Of a stretch of DNA of 64,000 bases, positions 10,984 to 21,691 are shown piece after piece. Position 1 is the first letter of the stretch, and each line of letters starts with the position of its first letter. The stretch spans positions 7,364,501-7,428,500 of the forward strand of contig OW051470.1 in assembly GCA_932521025.1 (NCBI GenBank). Direction: 5' to 3'. The notes below the pieces were generated by a model. It ran no database searches, was not told where the DNA came from, and saw only the letters and a program-made list of their open reading frames with translations. The stretch is from Oscheius onirici. Its lineage: Eukaryota; Nematoda; Chromadorea; Rhabditida; Rhabditidae. Position numbers and translations under genes: made by a program.

Positions 10984-11846
10984 ATGAGCAGCTCGTGTAG
11001 CAGAAATGTCTCTTAATTTTATCTAAAAGCTAGTGTTCTTTCCTTTTTCTCATCTTCTGGTGATGAGCTGATACCTTCTTGAGACTTATTGGCTATTATA
11101 CTCAAGCACCGAGCCTGCCGTTTTTTTGTTGTTGCAATTTTCTCTATGTTTTCAGACATTGGTTACTGCTTTGTTGACTTCTAGCAAACAAGAAATTGGA
11201 ATTTAAATTAGTAATTTTCGAGAAAAATGAGCCGAGCTTTTCCGTTTTTCTCGAAAATTACTAATTTAAATTCCAATTTCTTGTTTGCTAGAAGTCAACA
11301 AAGCAGTAATCAATGTCTGGAAAAAAAATCGAGAAAATTGAATCAGATTTGGAGAAAACCACCAGGCTCGGTGCCCAAGTATATTAGCTATCAAGCGTGT
11401 TATTATTATTATCTATGTTGGACAATGACTCTATTCCACTGTTCACTTGAAGCAGTCCACCAGGGTATATCGAAGCATTTTTTGAGGAAGTCTCTCAATC
11501 TTGAAGGTGGTTGTTCTTCTAGGACGTTTTCTGTCGTACGGGATCCAATTAGTCACGGCTCTCGAAGAAATCCTCCATTGACGATCAAGCGTGTTAGTGC
11601 TGTGAGGCAACATGAAAAGACTCTAGAGTAGCGAACTTTTGGCAATGGTTAGTTATCCTACCACTAGGAAAATAAATTTATTTAGCCTATATTTCGCGAT
11701 TTATATACAAAAAAATTACAAAGAAAAAAGATTTGAAGTAGTTACCGTAGAAGATGGACCCGATTACGTGCCTACTGCAGGGAATGATTACGAAGTTTGG
11801 ATGCAGATAGACGTTTTCTTTCTCCTATTTTCTCTGACTACAGCTA
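10984..11846. other. Intergenic with long hairpin and a USP exon fragment
   Basis: It holds the 3' flank of the SET gene, the long inverted repeat at 11080-11395, and a 23-bp exact copy of a USP12/46 exon segment at 11563-11585. Open frames here look non-coding. Confidence 0.6.
11080..11395. repeat. Long foldback (inverted repeat), arms about 150 bp, loop 17 bp
   Basis: The arm 11080-11227 pairs with 11245-11395. The inner 75 bp or so are nearly perfect (around caaacaagaaattggaattt and its complement). The outer part is diverged but clearly homologous (caccgagcctgcc versus ggctcggtg). Transcription would give a long hairpin RNA. It has no coding capacity. Confidence 0.9.
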
Positions 11847-13714
11847 CTAGACTGACACTGGACCTGAACCACTCGGACGAATTGCTGATATTGGCGCATC
11901 ACGGGCCTAAACGATTTCGGTGGGGGTAAATATTGAAAATTACCTGATAAAAAAGGATGTAAGCTGACTCTGAATTGCTCTTTTGGACTGCTGCTGTGCC
12001 GCTGTCTGTCAGACCGAAGAAATCCTCCATTGACGATATGTCCATCTTCTGGGAAAGAGGTTTAGTTAGGAAAATGGAAGAAAAATGAAGGTTTCCGAGC
12101 GGTTTTTCTTTTCAAAAGAGTCCATAACTACGTAATTTCTACAGCTGAAACGTATTGATTTCTACGTATTTTACAGCGCTGCCTTTCACATGCCGAACTA
12201 GCATCAACTCACAAACCATGCGGTTGTTTATTCAACGTTCTACAAGATAGTGAACGTTATTTCTTTTCTATCGCTCACAGCTCGAAAAGAAAGTACTCAC
12301 ATCTACAATATCATCGTCGAAAAGAAGCCAGCAGTTGGAGCTCTTGACAAGGGTGATATAATGTCCTCGATTCGGCGTCGCTCCACAATGAACTACTGCG
12401 GCCACCAGATCGTACATCCGATCGCTACTGGAAGCATCTTCGCTCTGTATTTGACTGATTTTCTACAATTTTCATAAAGAATTAACCACATTGAAAAGAC
12501 GCAGTTCTAGTGGGAAAAGAACCCTGTAGGATAGCTTCGTATACCGGCCGAGTTGATCTTGGAACTTGAATCGTTTTAAATGAAGGGCTAGCAGTTGTGG
12601 GAGTCGCTTTATTCTCATCCGTTTCTGGGCTTCCTGCTTTGAGGAACAGATGTCACAAAAGTACTTCTGAAATCATCAAAAGTAAAAAAAGGAACAAAAA
12701 CAGACAAACCTGATCGCCTTGAAGGGTTTCTGTCTCGCTGAAGACGCGTAAACAATGAGTAATTGAGGCATTCTGTTCGACGTCGACAGACAAGTCGAGG
12801 AAATCTTCATCTTTACTTGAAACCTGGAAATTGGAGGGTTTGGAGGGGTGATTGACATGGAATTGGAGGGGTGATAGACATGGAAGAGAAAATTTTTTTG
12901 GGAACAGCTACCAGCCCAGACTGTTACCATTTGTAGGTTAATAATTAAAAGTCCTACCGTGTCACAAGCCAGACACCGTGTCTCGTTGGTCAGCGTTCCT
13001 TGAAAGATGTCCTGTACCCAGGAGGCATCGGGGCGTGTGCTGTGTTGATGGTGGTCCTCTTCGCGTCGATCGTGAGCCGACGAAGCCGTCCCTCTCCTCA
13101 AAGTTCCATTTTTCTTCTTCTCCTCTACCGGCGGAGCATTCTTTTCGGCGTTTTTCTCCTCCAAAAGAGTCTCAGATATTGTATTTAATAAATAGTTGAG
13201 AAATTCGTGAGCATCTTGTTGCATGTAGTTGTCAAAAAGTTCTGAGATGAAGCAAGTTGAAAATAAGTAAGAAAAACCAACCATTTTCCTTTTTCAATTT
13301 TGTTATGAATCTTTTCGGGGCTATCGTTCCTACTCGACGCTTTTGTGTGGCGATATTATGGAAGAGGTCGGCCAGGCAGGTCACTAGATTGTCCTTTGGC
13401 GAGCCTAGAACCTTTTTAGTGAGATTATAAGAAAAACTCACTGGATTTTTTTGCTATCTGCTTGTACTGAAGTATTTTGTCTCGAAATGGTCGGCAAAAA
13501 TAGAGGGCTTGAAGGACCGAGTTGCAATAGCACGTATTTCCAAACTGGAAGAGATTCTTGATAAAAATGGGATAAACCTACATTTACAAGACCGAAATAG
13601 TGCTCCGAACCGACGAGTTCACCATTTTTGACGTCCCGTTCTAGATTATTTTGTGATGTTCCTTGTCCCTGAAAACTTAAACGTCCATATCGATAAGAGG
13701 GGTGAACAAACCAT
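11847..13714 (-). CDS. Ubiquitin-specific protease, USP12/USP46 family
   Basis: The minus-strand reading gives [14 protein letters not shown]..., then [24 protein letters not shown] with the catalytic cysteine. It continues through [74 protein letters not shown], a CDIC zinc-finger half, [20 protein letters not shown], the catalytic-histidine box [12 protein letters not shown] with FDDDIVD, and [12 protein letters not shown]...[11 protein letters not shown] last small exon adds [19 protein letters not shown] and the stop. The family removes ubiquitin from histones and receptors and is activated by WD-repeat cofactors (UAF1/WDR20). An acidic, His-rich insertion near 13000-13130 lies before the IFQGTL box. 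The start ATG abuts an intron; a further upstream exon is possible. Confidence 0.93.
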
Positions 13715-14739
13715 GTCGAAAGCATAAATAGGACCCCCGTTGAGACCAGAAACGACGTTTCTCTGCCTAAAAGAGAGAAATTATTTCGAAATTTGAAAAA
13801 TATCTGGAAAGACATCAAAGAAAAGTTCGAGGAAAGTGCAATGTTGGCAAAGAAATGAGTCACCAAGTTGTAAATCGTTTAGGACAAACAAGAAGGTTCA
13901 AAAGTGCTAGATTTGTGGGATTCTAGAAGAAAAAGAGTTGAAAAAGCAGAAGAAAGCTGGAGGTTGGTTTAATGAGAAACTTTGGTTGCACGAAAAGTGC
14001 GTCAGAAGCACGGCCTGGTCGAGTGGCTAGTCGACTGGCGTATGCTGAGAGTACACTTTAGTCTGGAGAGAGAACACGCTCTTTAGAATTATGCTCCAGG
14101 AGTAGAGGAACTAGCGGAATTGGAGATTTCGTTGTAGACATTGAAGGGTGAAAAAATGAGATTGTTGGAAAGAGTGGACTAAGCAGTTTGGATGGGTTCT
14201 ACAAACAACTTAGCGAAAAAACTGCAAAATTGTAGACAATAAAATAATGGTTTTTTTAATTTTTAACATTGGTAGTCTGAAGACAGTTTTCCTCTCACCA
14301 TTACAGCGGTGATTTTATCAGTCTAAACATTCAATTTCTTGTTCAAGCAGATTATATACAGCCAATCTTCTATGGCTTGATCAGAAGAAAGAGTGTGAAG
14401 CATGCATCTGCTACACATTGAAAGGCTTTATGAGCTTCGCCTAACAGAAGATTTCATAAGAGAAAGGATTCCCTGGAGAAAGATTTAAACGAGATAGTAA
14501 ATCATTACTTTGGTTTGATTGACAACCAGATGCCCACGCTTCTGACGGAAATAACACGAATCAAGTCTTTTAGCACAAAACTGTTTCGAGTTTTTTTGTT
14601 GCGCTTGATTTGTTTTATATGTTTCGTGTGTGGTTCTGACAGATACTTTTCTGGTGACATCGTTGCCTTTTCGGACGGGGGAAGTTTTGACGGAAGGAGA
14701 CATCTTGAAAAATGAAAACAAAGAAACAAAATTTGTTTA
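13715..14739. other. Intergenic, no recognisable gene
   Basis: AT-rich sequence upstream of the USP gene. The open frames lack splice-supported or family-like content. Confidence 0.5.
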
Positions 14740-15129
14740 CCGTAAATATTCGAATAGAGGCACTGCGCCACTATTTTTCAGTACCCCTGTTTTGGTGCGC
14801 CACTATTCGAGATTGTACCACTAATTTTCAAACAAATTTTTTTAGTGTTTCCAACCGATAATCATACTTTTTTTTCGGAAAAGAAGACAAAATATATACT
14901 TCTACATTGTCGCTAACAATTGAAATATTGCTATTTCCTATAGGTCCGTCTGGGATAGGTCCGTCTGTCTTGGAACATAAAACTTGGTCGTCTTCGGATA
15001 CGTCCGTAGCTAGAGTTATACCGCAATGCTTGAAAACTTGATGATCAGCTCTACCGGAAAGTGTTCCCAGGCTTTCTCTACCCACTCCAAGTAGATTTCC
15101 ATCGGGGGTGCAGATGATTACCGCCTTTA

Positions 15130-15410
15130 GTAAATGCTTTCTTTCCGTAAAGTAAAATTTCTCCCTTTCAACGCCAGAGTTCCGAAGAATCTTCTGGGAG
15201 ACAAGCTCCTACTGCGTGAGGGGTCATTCTGAGGGACCAGATTGCGTGAGGCGTTTATTTTCCGAAGTTTCCCAACCGGTTCCACGGAACGCCTTTCAAT
15301 GGGTATCGGGATAACTTTTGAAACCGGATGACCGGGAGAGGATAAGAGAGAACTCGTGAGACAGATCTCTCTACCACTAAAGCGCAATGGACTCTGTGTG
15401 TTTGTTGGTT
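15130..15410 (-). repeat. Diverged SINE-like copy (inverted partner)
   Basis: Read on the minus strand, the block aaaggcgttcc...ctggtccctcag resembles the plus-strand block of the neighbouring SINE (aaaggcgttcctgggaaca...ctggcccctcag). A ttttactttac-like tail follows. Boundaries are approximate. Confidence 0.55.
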
Positions 15411-15419
15411 TGTAGAGCT

Positions 15420-15685
15420 GTCCGTGAGGACAGATTGGCGCAGTGGCAGGAGGCGCCAGCGTCAATCGAAGGGTCACAAGTTCTATCCCCGCCTCAGCCC
15501 AACCAAGGCCTCCACCCTTCCCGAAGATCGGTAAATTGGTAGTAACTTGCTACGAAGTAAAGGCGTTCCTGGGAACAGTTGGGCACTGTGGAACGTTTTA
15601 AAAGCCCCTCGCTATCTGGCCCCTCAGATGCACCCGCCAGCCAAAGGCTTGAAGACGGGAGTATACTTTACTTTACTTTAGAGTT
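15420..15685 (+). repeat. tRNA-derived SINE-like element
   Basis: The head has a pol III A-box match (TGGCGCAGTGG, 15435-15445) and a B-box-like AGTTCTATCCC (15479-15489). These are arranged as in a Leu-type tRNA (ggaggcgcc stem) but degenerate, so it is not a functional tRNA. A tRNA-unrelated body follows, with a simple actttactttacttta tail near 15665-15680. Confidence 0.65.
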
Positions 15686-16627
15686 GTCTGTGTTCGCAGA
15701 TCAGACGAGAGCGGTAGACTCTCTGTCTGGTCTAAACGGTTCTAATACTATGCCTAAACAATATCTGATTCAGTCCCGTCTCCTGATTATCTGAATCTGA
15801 CCACTAAAACTATCGACTGTACCTGTACTTTGGGTCTCCGAAACTGACTACCTTGACTCTGACTCTAACTTCCACAGGAACTCTTCCCCTTGTCTGTGTT
15901 TTTTCTGTGCTGATGCTTTCACTCTGATTCAGTAATCTTTTGACCATCAAAGTCTGGGCACTTGGCAATTACTTGACTAGTAGACTGGTTCTGGAACTTC
16001 CAGTAATCTATACTGTACCGGATCTGGTTCTTCTCTTTCTAGAACTCAGAAGGGATCAGAAGAGAGCGGTTCAAATGAAACAAAATAATAAGTGGAGAGA
16101 GAAAAAAGAGCATAATAACAAGACAGAAACCACAAAATATATGAAAAAAAAAGAAGAAAAATCAAATTTGTACTGAAAAACGCGATTTTGTACTGCGTCA
16201 CTATTCGAGAGTGCGCCACTATTTAAATTTCGGCTCTTTTGGGTGTGCCACTATTCGAGATGTGCCTCTATTCGAATATTTACGGTATTTGAATTGGCGC
16301 CGAGTTGGCGCGCAGCGCGAAGTTGATATTCTTCTGCAGCCTAGCAGTTCTGCAACTTCTCTCTCTCTCAAAAAATGCGCACCGTTCGCTAATATTTTTT
16401 ACATGTTTTTTCCACAAAAAATGAATACTCTGCGCCACATAATAATGAAAAAATTTGATAACTCAAGAAATGGTTTACATCATCGATTCTGTTTCTCGCA
16501 ATTTTCGCCAAAGACTGCAAAATGTTGAAATGTTTGTGCATGTTATAAGAATGATACCGCTTCTCTCGATATTTTGATTTTTCAGACCTCCGAGTTTCGT
16601 GAAGAGGCAGCCGTAGCCCTAACAACA

Positions 16628-17671
16628 ATGGATCCATATCAACCACCGGCTAATGAAGGTAAATTTCTTTTTCTCTTGTCTTACTTAACTTTTTTTTAAA
16701 GAAAAAGTACTGACCACTCTAACTTCCTTCGTACCTTGTCCGTTGGCACCTCCCAGCATCAAATGCAACTACACCATGCCACAGATCCAGATGTCGCCGG
16801 TCGTGTATCCTTCTCCGTATCTGCAAAGTAAGCTTACCATTTCTGCATCTGGAAACCTCCCTATTCAGACCCGGCTCTCCTGCAGATGCAGACGAAGATG
16901 AAGCAAGTGCGTCGTACTCGTCTGGTCTTCTCTCGTGAACAAACGGCTGTTCTGGAAAGTGTCTACGCCAGGGTTCCCAACCCGGACGTCGATGTACGTG
17001 ACAATATCGCCAATCAGCTTGGAGTTAACGCGGAAAGAATTCATGTTAGCTGTTTTACCTGTTTTAATCGTTCTGCCTTTAGACCTGGTTCAGAAATCGT
17101 CGTAGCAGACAGCGCATGGCTGAAAAGGACAAGGAATTGAGAGACACTATGAGGCAGCAGGTACTGGCTGAACCAGAACTTCGAGAGTATTCCGTAACTC
17201 CAGTTGACATGCCCATGACCACACAGTCGCAGCCTACTCGCCTCTATTCGAGTCAAGATATGGTAAGTCTTTTGCTATGCACTTCTGTAGCTGCTGGTAT
17301 TCAGAACACGTATATGGGTCAAGGTGTCAATCTTTACCATCAGTACGCCAGCACTCATGCCTCCAATGCTTACGTCCAGAATTACTACCAGAATTGGGCG
17401 AACACGGTCAATCACACACAATCGAATATTAACCGGAGATATATTCCCATGCCGTCGCCTATACAGTCTCCCATGAAGACTTTTACTCAATTGAATGACG
17501 TGAGGGTAAAACAGGAAGTTCTATCCCAAGCAATGGTAATAAAAAAATTTTATCTCAAAATCGAACTTACAGGATACCGCCACGGGAGAAACTGCTGATG
17601 TCGTCGCCATTCCGAAGAATGAATCGGGACCTTCTAGAAACAAAGCCTCTTCATCTTCTTCTTACACTTAG
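16628..17671 (+). CDS. PRD-like homeodomain transcription factor with Arg-50
   Basis: Six exons (16628-16658, 16702-16827, 16869-17044, 17083-17262, 17305-17535, 17573-17671) sum to 843 nt (280 aa). The homeodomain lies near residues 90-150: RRTRLVFSREQTAVLESVYA, then the PRD-typical NPDVDVRDNIA and recognition helix TWFRNRRSRQR. A 38-bp intron splits residues 46/47, the classic PRD-class position. Residue 50 is Arg, where Gln, Lys or Ser is usual. N-terminal Pro-rich and C-terminal Gln/Asn/Tyr/Ser-rich parts look like regulatory tails. No paired box is seen. An AATAAA lies near 17762. The subfamily could not be named. Confidence 0.85.
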
Positions 17672-17791
17672 GCCAAGCCTATTTTTTAAAACCCTTTACG
17701 GGAGTCCAGTTGTTTTACGTGTACTGTTTTTCTGTTTCAATTTAGTTAAAAGAATGTTTTATAATAAATCGTTGATTTTTTAGAACGTGTG

Positions 17792-20618
17792 TCACGGTGA
17801 AAAGTAGTGGTTTCCAACTGTAAATCGGCCTTCTGGAGCTTCGCAGTTCTCATCAGATGGGCCTAGTTGAGGATCGGCAGCCTGAATGAAATAGCCAACT
17901 CCCGATCGGAAGAAGGAGTAGTTGGCTCGGCTGGCGATGCATTCAACACTTCTTAAGAACTTTTTGAATTTGAACAGGAAAATGAGACCTTTTCAAACGG
18001 CTGAAGCAAACGTGGGGTGTGAGACAGCGGGAAACTTTCATACCCCAGTGTTCTTCGTTGATCGCGCTCATACATCTGTCGAAGTCCTAAATTTCCTATT
18101 CTATTTTTCAGGTATCTTTCAGAACCTCAAAGCTTTCTGTGGAAGACTTGTTCAGAGGAACGGTTCGGAATTCGGTAAAGTCTTCCAGACGCATTTTCCA
18201 CTCTTTGTTGAGAAGAGCAGCAAGCGAGGTCATGTCGATGGACGCTGGAGAACCGACGGAATTGTGCGAATGCCGGAGATGGTAGAAGTGAGCCTGTTTT
18301 CTGGCTAAAATGTACTATCGAAAGAACTAACCTTGGTGCAAGGAACTCTCGTCTGAACATAGCCATAACGGTGGATTCCTGTCTCGTGCATATTCACAGA
18401 GTCCACTCGGCTCGCGTTGACAACCACGCGAGTCTTCATCCTCCAAACATTGCAGTTCTGTTTCGTTTTCGAGTTGAGCAAAAAGTCAAAGTTGAAGTTG
18501 TCCAACGTCATCACGTCCTGAAAAGACTTTGAATTTATTTGTCTATTGCCAGTTATGGTTCTGATCTCTCATTAATTGGTTGAAAAACTCTTGATCAATT
18601 TAACCAGTAGACTGTGGCAAAGTTTAGTTCTTCTTCAAGTGCGAATTCTACATTCTGGACTGAAATTTCCGCGACAGTGAACGAAAAATGACCGAGAAAA
18701 TGACCGTCCGTAGTTGCCCAGTCTTTCGTCTTTCGTCAGACAGTTCGAAAAAAATTAGCAGACATGTTTGCTCTCAAAATGTTGATATCAAACTGCTGGA
18801 TACATGTTCATTGCCAAAACTGCTCTCTGACGTTACCAGAATAAAAATCGCGGGATAACCATTTCTTGCTCTTTTTGTCTACTGTTTTCATTGGACCAGT
18901 CACGCATCAGTTTTTGTAAGTCTTCATACAGTCTCTGGTACCAGTCCTTGGTATAAATGTTTGGTTTCTTCTTCTTTTGTGCTTAGAAGTAAGAAACCTA
19001 CTCTTGGAGGAGGAAGAGCAAACTGGGTGTCACGATGTTCAAAGAGAAGTGAGCCGGCCTGCGGATGCTCTTCGAAGAGACTCTGCAACTAACTTTTTTA
19101 TTGATTCAAGCCTTCAATTTACCCTAATAATATCCAAATTCATTGAAGGTTTGACAGTCAACGGATCTGTTGGAAGGAGCATATCGTCAATATCAGTAAA
19201 GACTACCAGATCTGCCCAAGGCTTGACCAGGAAGAGACAGTTCACGTGAGATTCTTCAATACCTAGACATAACTTTTTGATCTTGATTTCAAGGAGGTAA
19301 CTGACCTCTGCTCAGAACCAAGCCGTTGGGATTTGTGTCGGACAGAGTGGGCCACTTTGGCCACTGCCTGATAATGACTAGTCCTAAAAATATATTTTCG
19401 ATTGTAGACAAAACTGTAAAGGAAAACAAGGGCTAAACATAAGAAAGAATGAAAATTACGTCTTCTGTCCGAATTATTATAGGTGTTCTAAGCGGCTTAC
19501 CTCTCTTCTCGTATTCTTGAAGAATCTTGTATGTTGAAGTCGAAGCCGACTGTATTGGAACGATGATCTTTGTGGCTCCCAGAGCGAGCCATGTCTCAAT
19601 TCCGGCCAACATGATCTCCCAATCCGTGTAGATGTACATCGGAGCCACACAGACGACCAGGTCGTGGCGCGGTTCCCTATCTTTTGTATGAATCTGCCTC
19701 TCAAATACACTCACTTCAGAGTTGGTTCAGGGTGAATGGTCATCGAGTCTTCGACGAAGGGAGTAGCAGAGATTCGGAATTCTTTGAAAGCATGAACTTC
19801 GATCTCGCACTCCGCTATGTGACCGGCCCAAGAGCAGACATCACTGGCGGCTCTTTTGCCTCGATGGATTCGTTGTACTGTGGCGTGAGATACTGAAAGA
19901 TTTGAGATCACCAACTTATTTCTGCCTAGTAAATCACTAGACAAGTAACAAGAATGAACCAAAAAGACATATACAAGGGACAGGAAAGAGAGATATCTGA
20001 GCAAGAACTACAAGGTACAACAGGACTCACTTTTTGTTAGGCAACACATAATATGCACAAGCTATCTGTTGTATTCTTAAAAATGACCAGTGTGGTCAAG
20101 TGTTTGTCCAACTACACTACGTTTCCGAAATGAATGATCTAAACAAGCCTAGATAATGATTGTCGGGCTGTTTCGAAAAGCAATACAACGGATGTTCCAT
20201 TCTTCCGTCGCCCAGAAAGTGGATCACCTGAACCTCCACTTCATTATGCTGTTCTCAAACTCACAGCATATCTGCCCTCCACGTTTTGTTCATGTTTCGG
20301 CCGGACAAAAGTGCCCAGAATGATCTGTCTGGTTCCTTAAGGCCAGATAATTTTTTCTAGTGAAGGCAACATACCAATGTCCTTATCAATGAACGTGTCT
20401 CCAAGGTTCTTCAGCTGCCACATGTTGATAGTTCGCTGGTACCAGGCTAAACCGGCCAAGATGGCCATGATGACTAGAGCTAGTCGGAGAGTCTGGAACA
20501 AAGTTCAATGGTGAGAGAAAACAAAAGTTACCCATTCCGCGACGGAGGGACAATGTCTCCTTAATGTTAGTCGCGTCTGTGCCAAATGGAACCAGACTTT
20601 GCGCATGCTCCAGCGCAT
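17792..20618 (-). CDS. Glycosyltransferase family 92 (DUF23) type II membrane protein
   Basis: The start at 20618 gives a short basic cytoplasmic N-terminus (MRWSMRKVWFHLAQ...), then a membrane anchor (LRLALVIMAILAGLAWYQ), as expected for a Golgi enzyme. The catalytic part follows in short exons: HDLVVCVAPMYIYTDWEIML...LGATKIIVP, then RQWPKWPTL, ESHVNCLFLVKPWADLVVFTDIDDMLLP with the DxD-like metal site, LFEEHPQAGSLLFEHRD, and AHFYHLRHS. The C-terminal Cys-containing segments end at 17792. GT92 enzymes add galactose to N-glycan core fucose in nematodes; the substrate here is inferred. Exons between about 19900 and 20370 are less certain because one junction does not keep phase in my reading. 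Confidence 0.8.
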
Positions 20619-21691
20619 ATTCTGATTTCAGATATACAAAATAGATTCTTTGCGAGAATTGGAACAGTTGTGGAAAGACGGCTGACACGTAGATTGACCG
20701 GGAAGAGAGGGAAAGAGCGAGCTTGTAGATCCGATAGATAGCACATGATCCGATCGCCAGACACTGACTCTCTTTCGCTCTGAAGAAATGACGACATTGG
20801 GTGGGTCAGTTAGGTTCTTTCACATCAGTTTTGTTAAGTGAACGCTCAGCATCGCGGTGATTTTGGAAGACGAGTATAACCGACCCAGAATTTTTTTTCG
20901 ATCGGCAGCCAAAACGCTAAACAACCCGCGTTAGCCAAAACTACAAAGAAGGCGGCCCTACAATTGACATCCCAAACATCTGGCATCCAGAAGTACTCCT
21001 TCCAACAAAGTCGACAATTCCACTGTAATTCGCACTGGACTCCTCTTTCATCCTATTTTTCCTTGGTGAGGCCGTATCCGACGACGTGTCCGATGCTGCT
21101 GCCGACGAATGTTCACACGGCGGATCTCTGCGAATAGGCCGAGTTCTTTCTTCGTCGTCTTGGGCTACGCCTTTGCTGAACTCTGCTTCTGATGATGAGG
21201 CATCCTTCGGCAGTATCTCGTAAGTCAAATAGCTAGCAAATCAAACTGTTCTATAAAAACGTTTACAGTAACCTTTGTAATTTTCCAAACTTTTTGTAAA
21301 AAAGCAGTAATTGTGTTTTATTGGAAACAAACTAGAAACATTGTGAGTGTTGAATAAGAAAACCGTATTTGGTTGACTCTCTCGTCCTCCCATTTGCATC
21401 CACAGCAACATGCAAATGTGGCCGATAGTCCGGTCCCGGGGCGCGTGTTGTGTGTTCCCTCTCCCTCTCAACCCTGTACATACACGTCCATCTCCCTCTT
21501 CCGGTCTTCGTGCTTCGCGTGCCTTTCTGTTACACTTGATCCACCTGAAATTCTTCTCTTGTAAACGCCGTACTTTCCCCAAGTCAATCCTCATTTCTAT
21601 GCCAATCGGCTTAGAGTCCAATACCACCACGCAACGGTCTATCCCTCTTTTTCAGCGACTCATCGAACCATTTTTCTTCTTCTACTCTCGT
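20619..21691. other. Intergenic with an unassigned minus-strand ORF
   Basis: Between divergent genes. A minus-strand frame at 20941-21228 (95 aa) is rich in Ser/Glu/Asp/Arg and looks compositionally protein-like (QDDEERTRPIRRDPP). It has no family signature and no clear connection to a start or to other exons. A CT-rich tract precedes the ATG at 21692. Confidence 0.35.

Larger units (their letters stand above)
14740..16285. mobile_element. Non-autonomous TIR transposon (Tc1/mariner/pogo-like), about 1.55 kb
   Basis: The ends are inverted repeats starting CCGTAAATATTCGAATAGAGGCAC and flanked by TA on both sides (14738-14739 and 16286-16287). Sub-terminal copies of a gcgccactattcgaga-like motif occur inside both ends (around 14765-14815 and 16190-16270). 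No transposase frame is visible. The centre carries two SINE-like copies in opposite orientation. Confidence 0.85.

Noticed and set aside
11227..11631. 134-codon plus-strand ORF
   Set aside because: It begins inside the hairpin loop, runs through the repeat arm and the antisense USP fragment, and has no family-like content.
11639..11929. ORF with VEDGPDYVPTAGND resembling the SET gene's tail EDYIPTSGSS
   Set aside because: The similarity is only a few residues, and the frame overlaps the terminal USP exon antisense. It is probably chance.
15429..15495. tRNA gene
   Set aside because: A-box and part of the B-box are present, but the sequence cannot form a full cloverleaf (B-box degenerate, acceptor stem not paired). 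It fits a SINE head better.
20941..21228. Possible N-terminal exon of the GT92 gene
   Set aside because: The GT92 start at 20618 already gives a cytoplasmic tail and membrane anchor, and no splice link to this ORF was found. It is kept only as an unassigned ORF.
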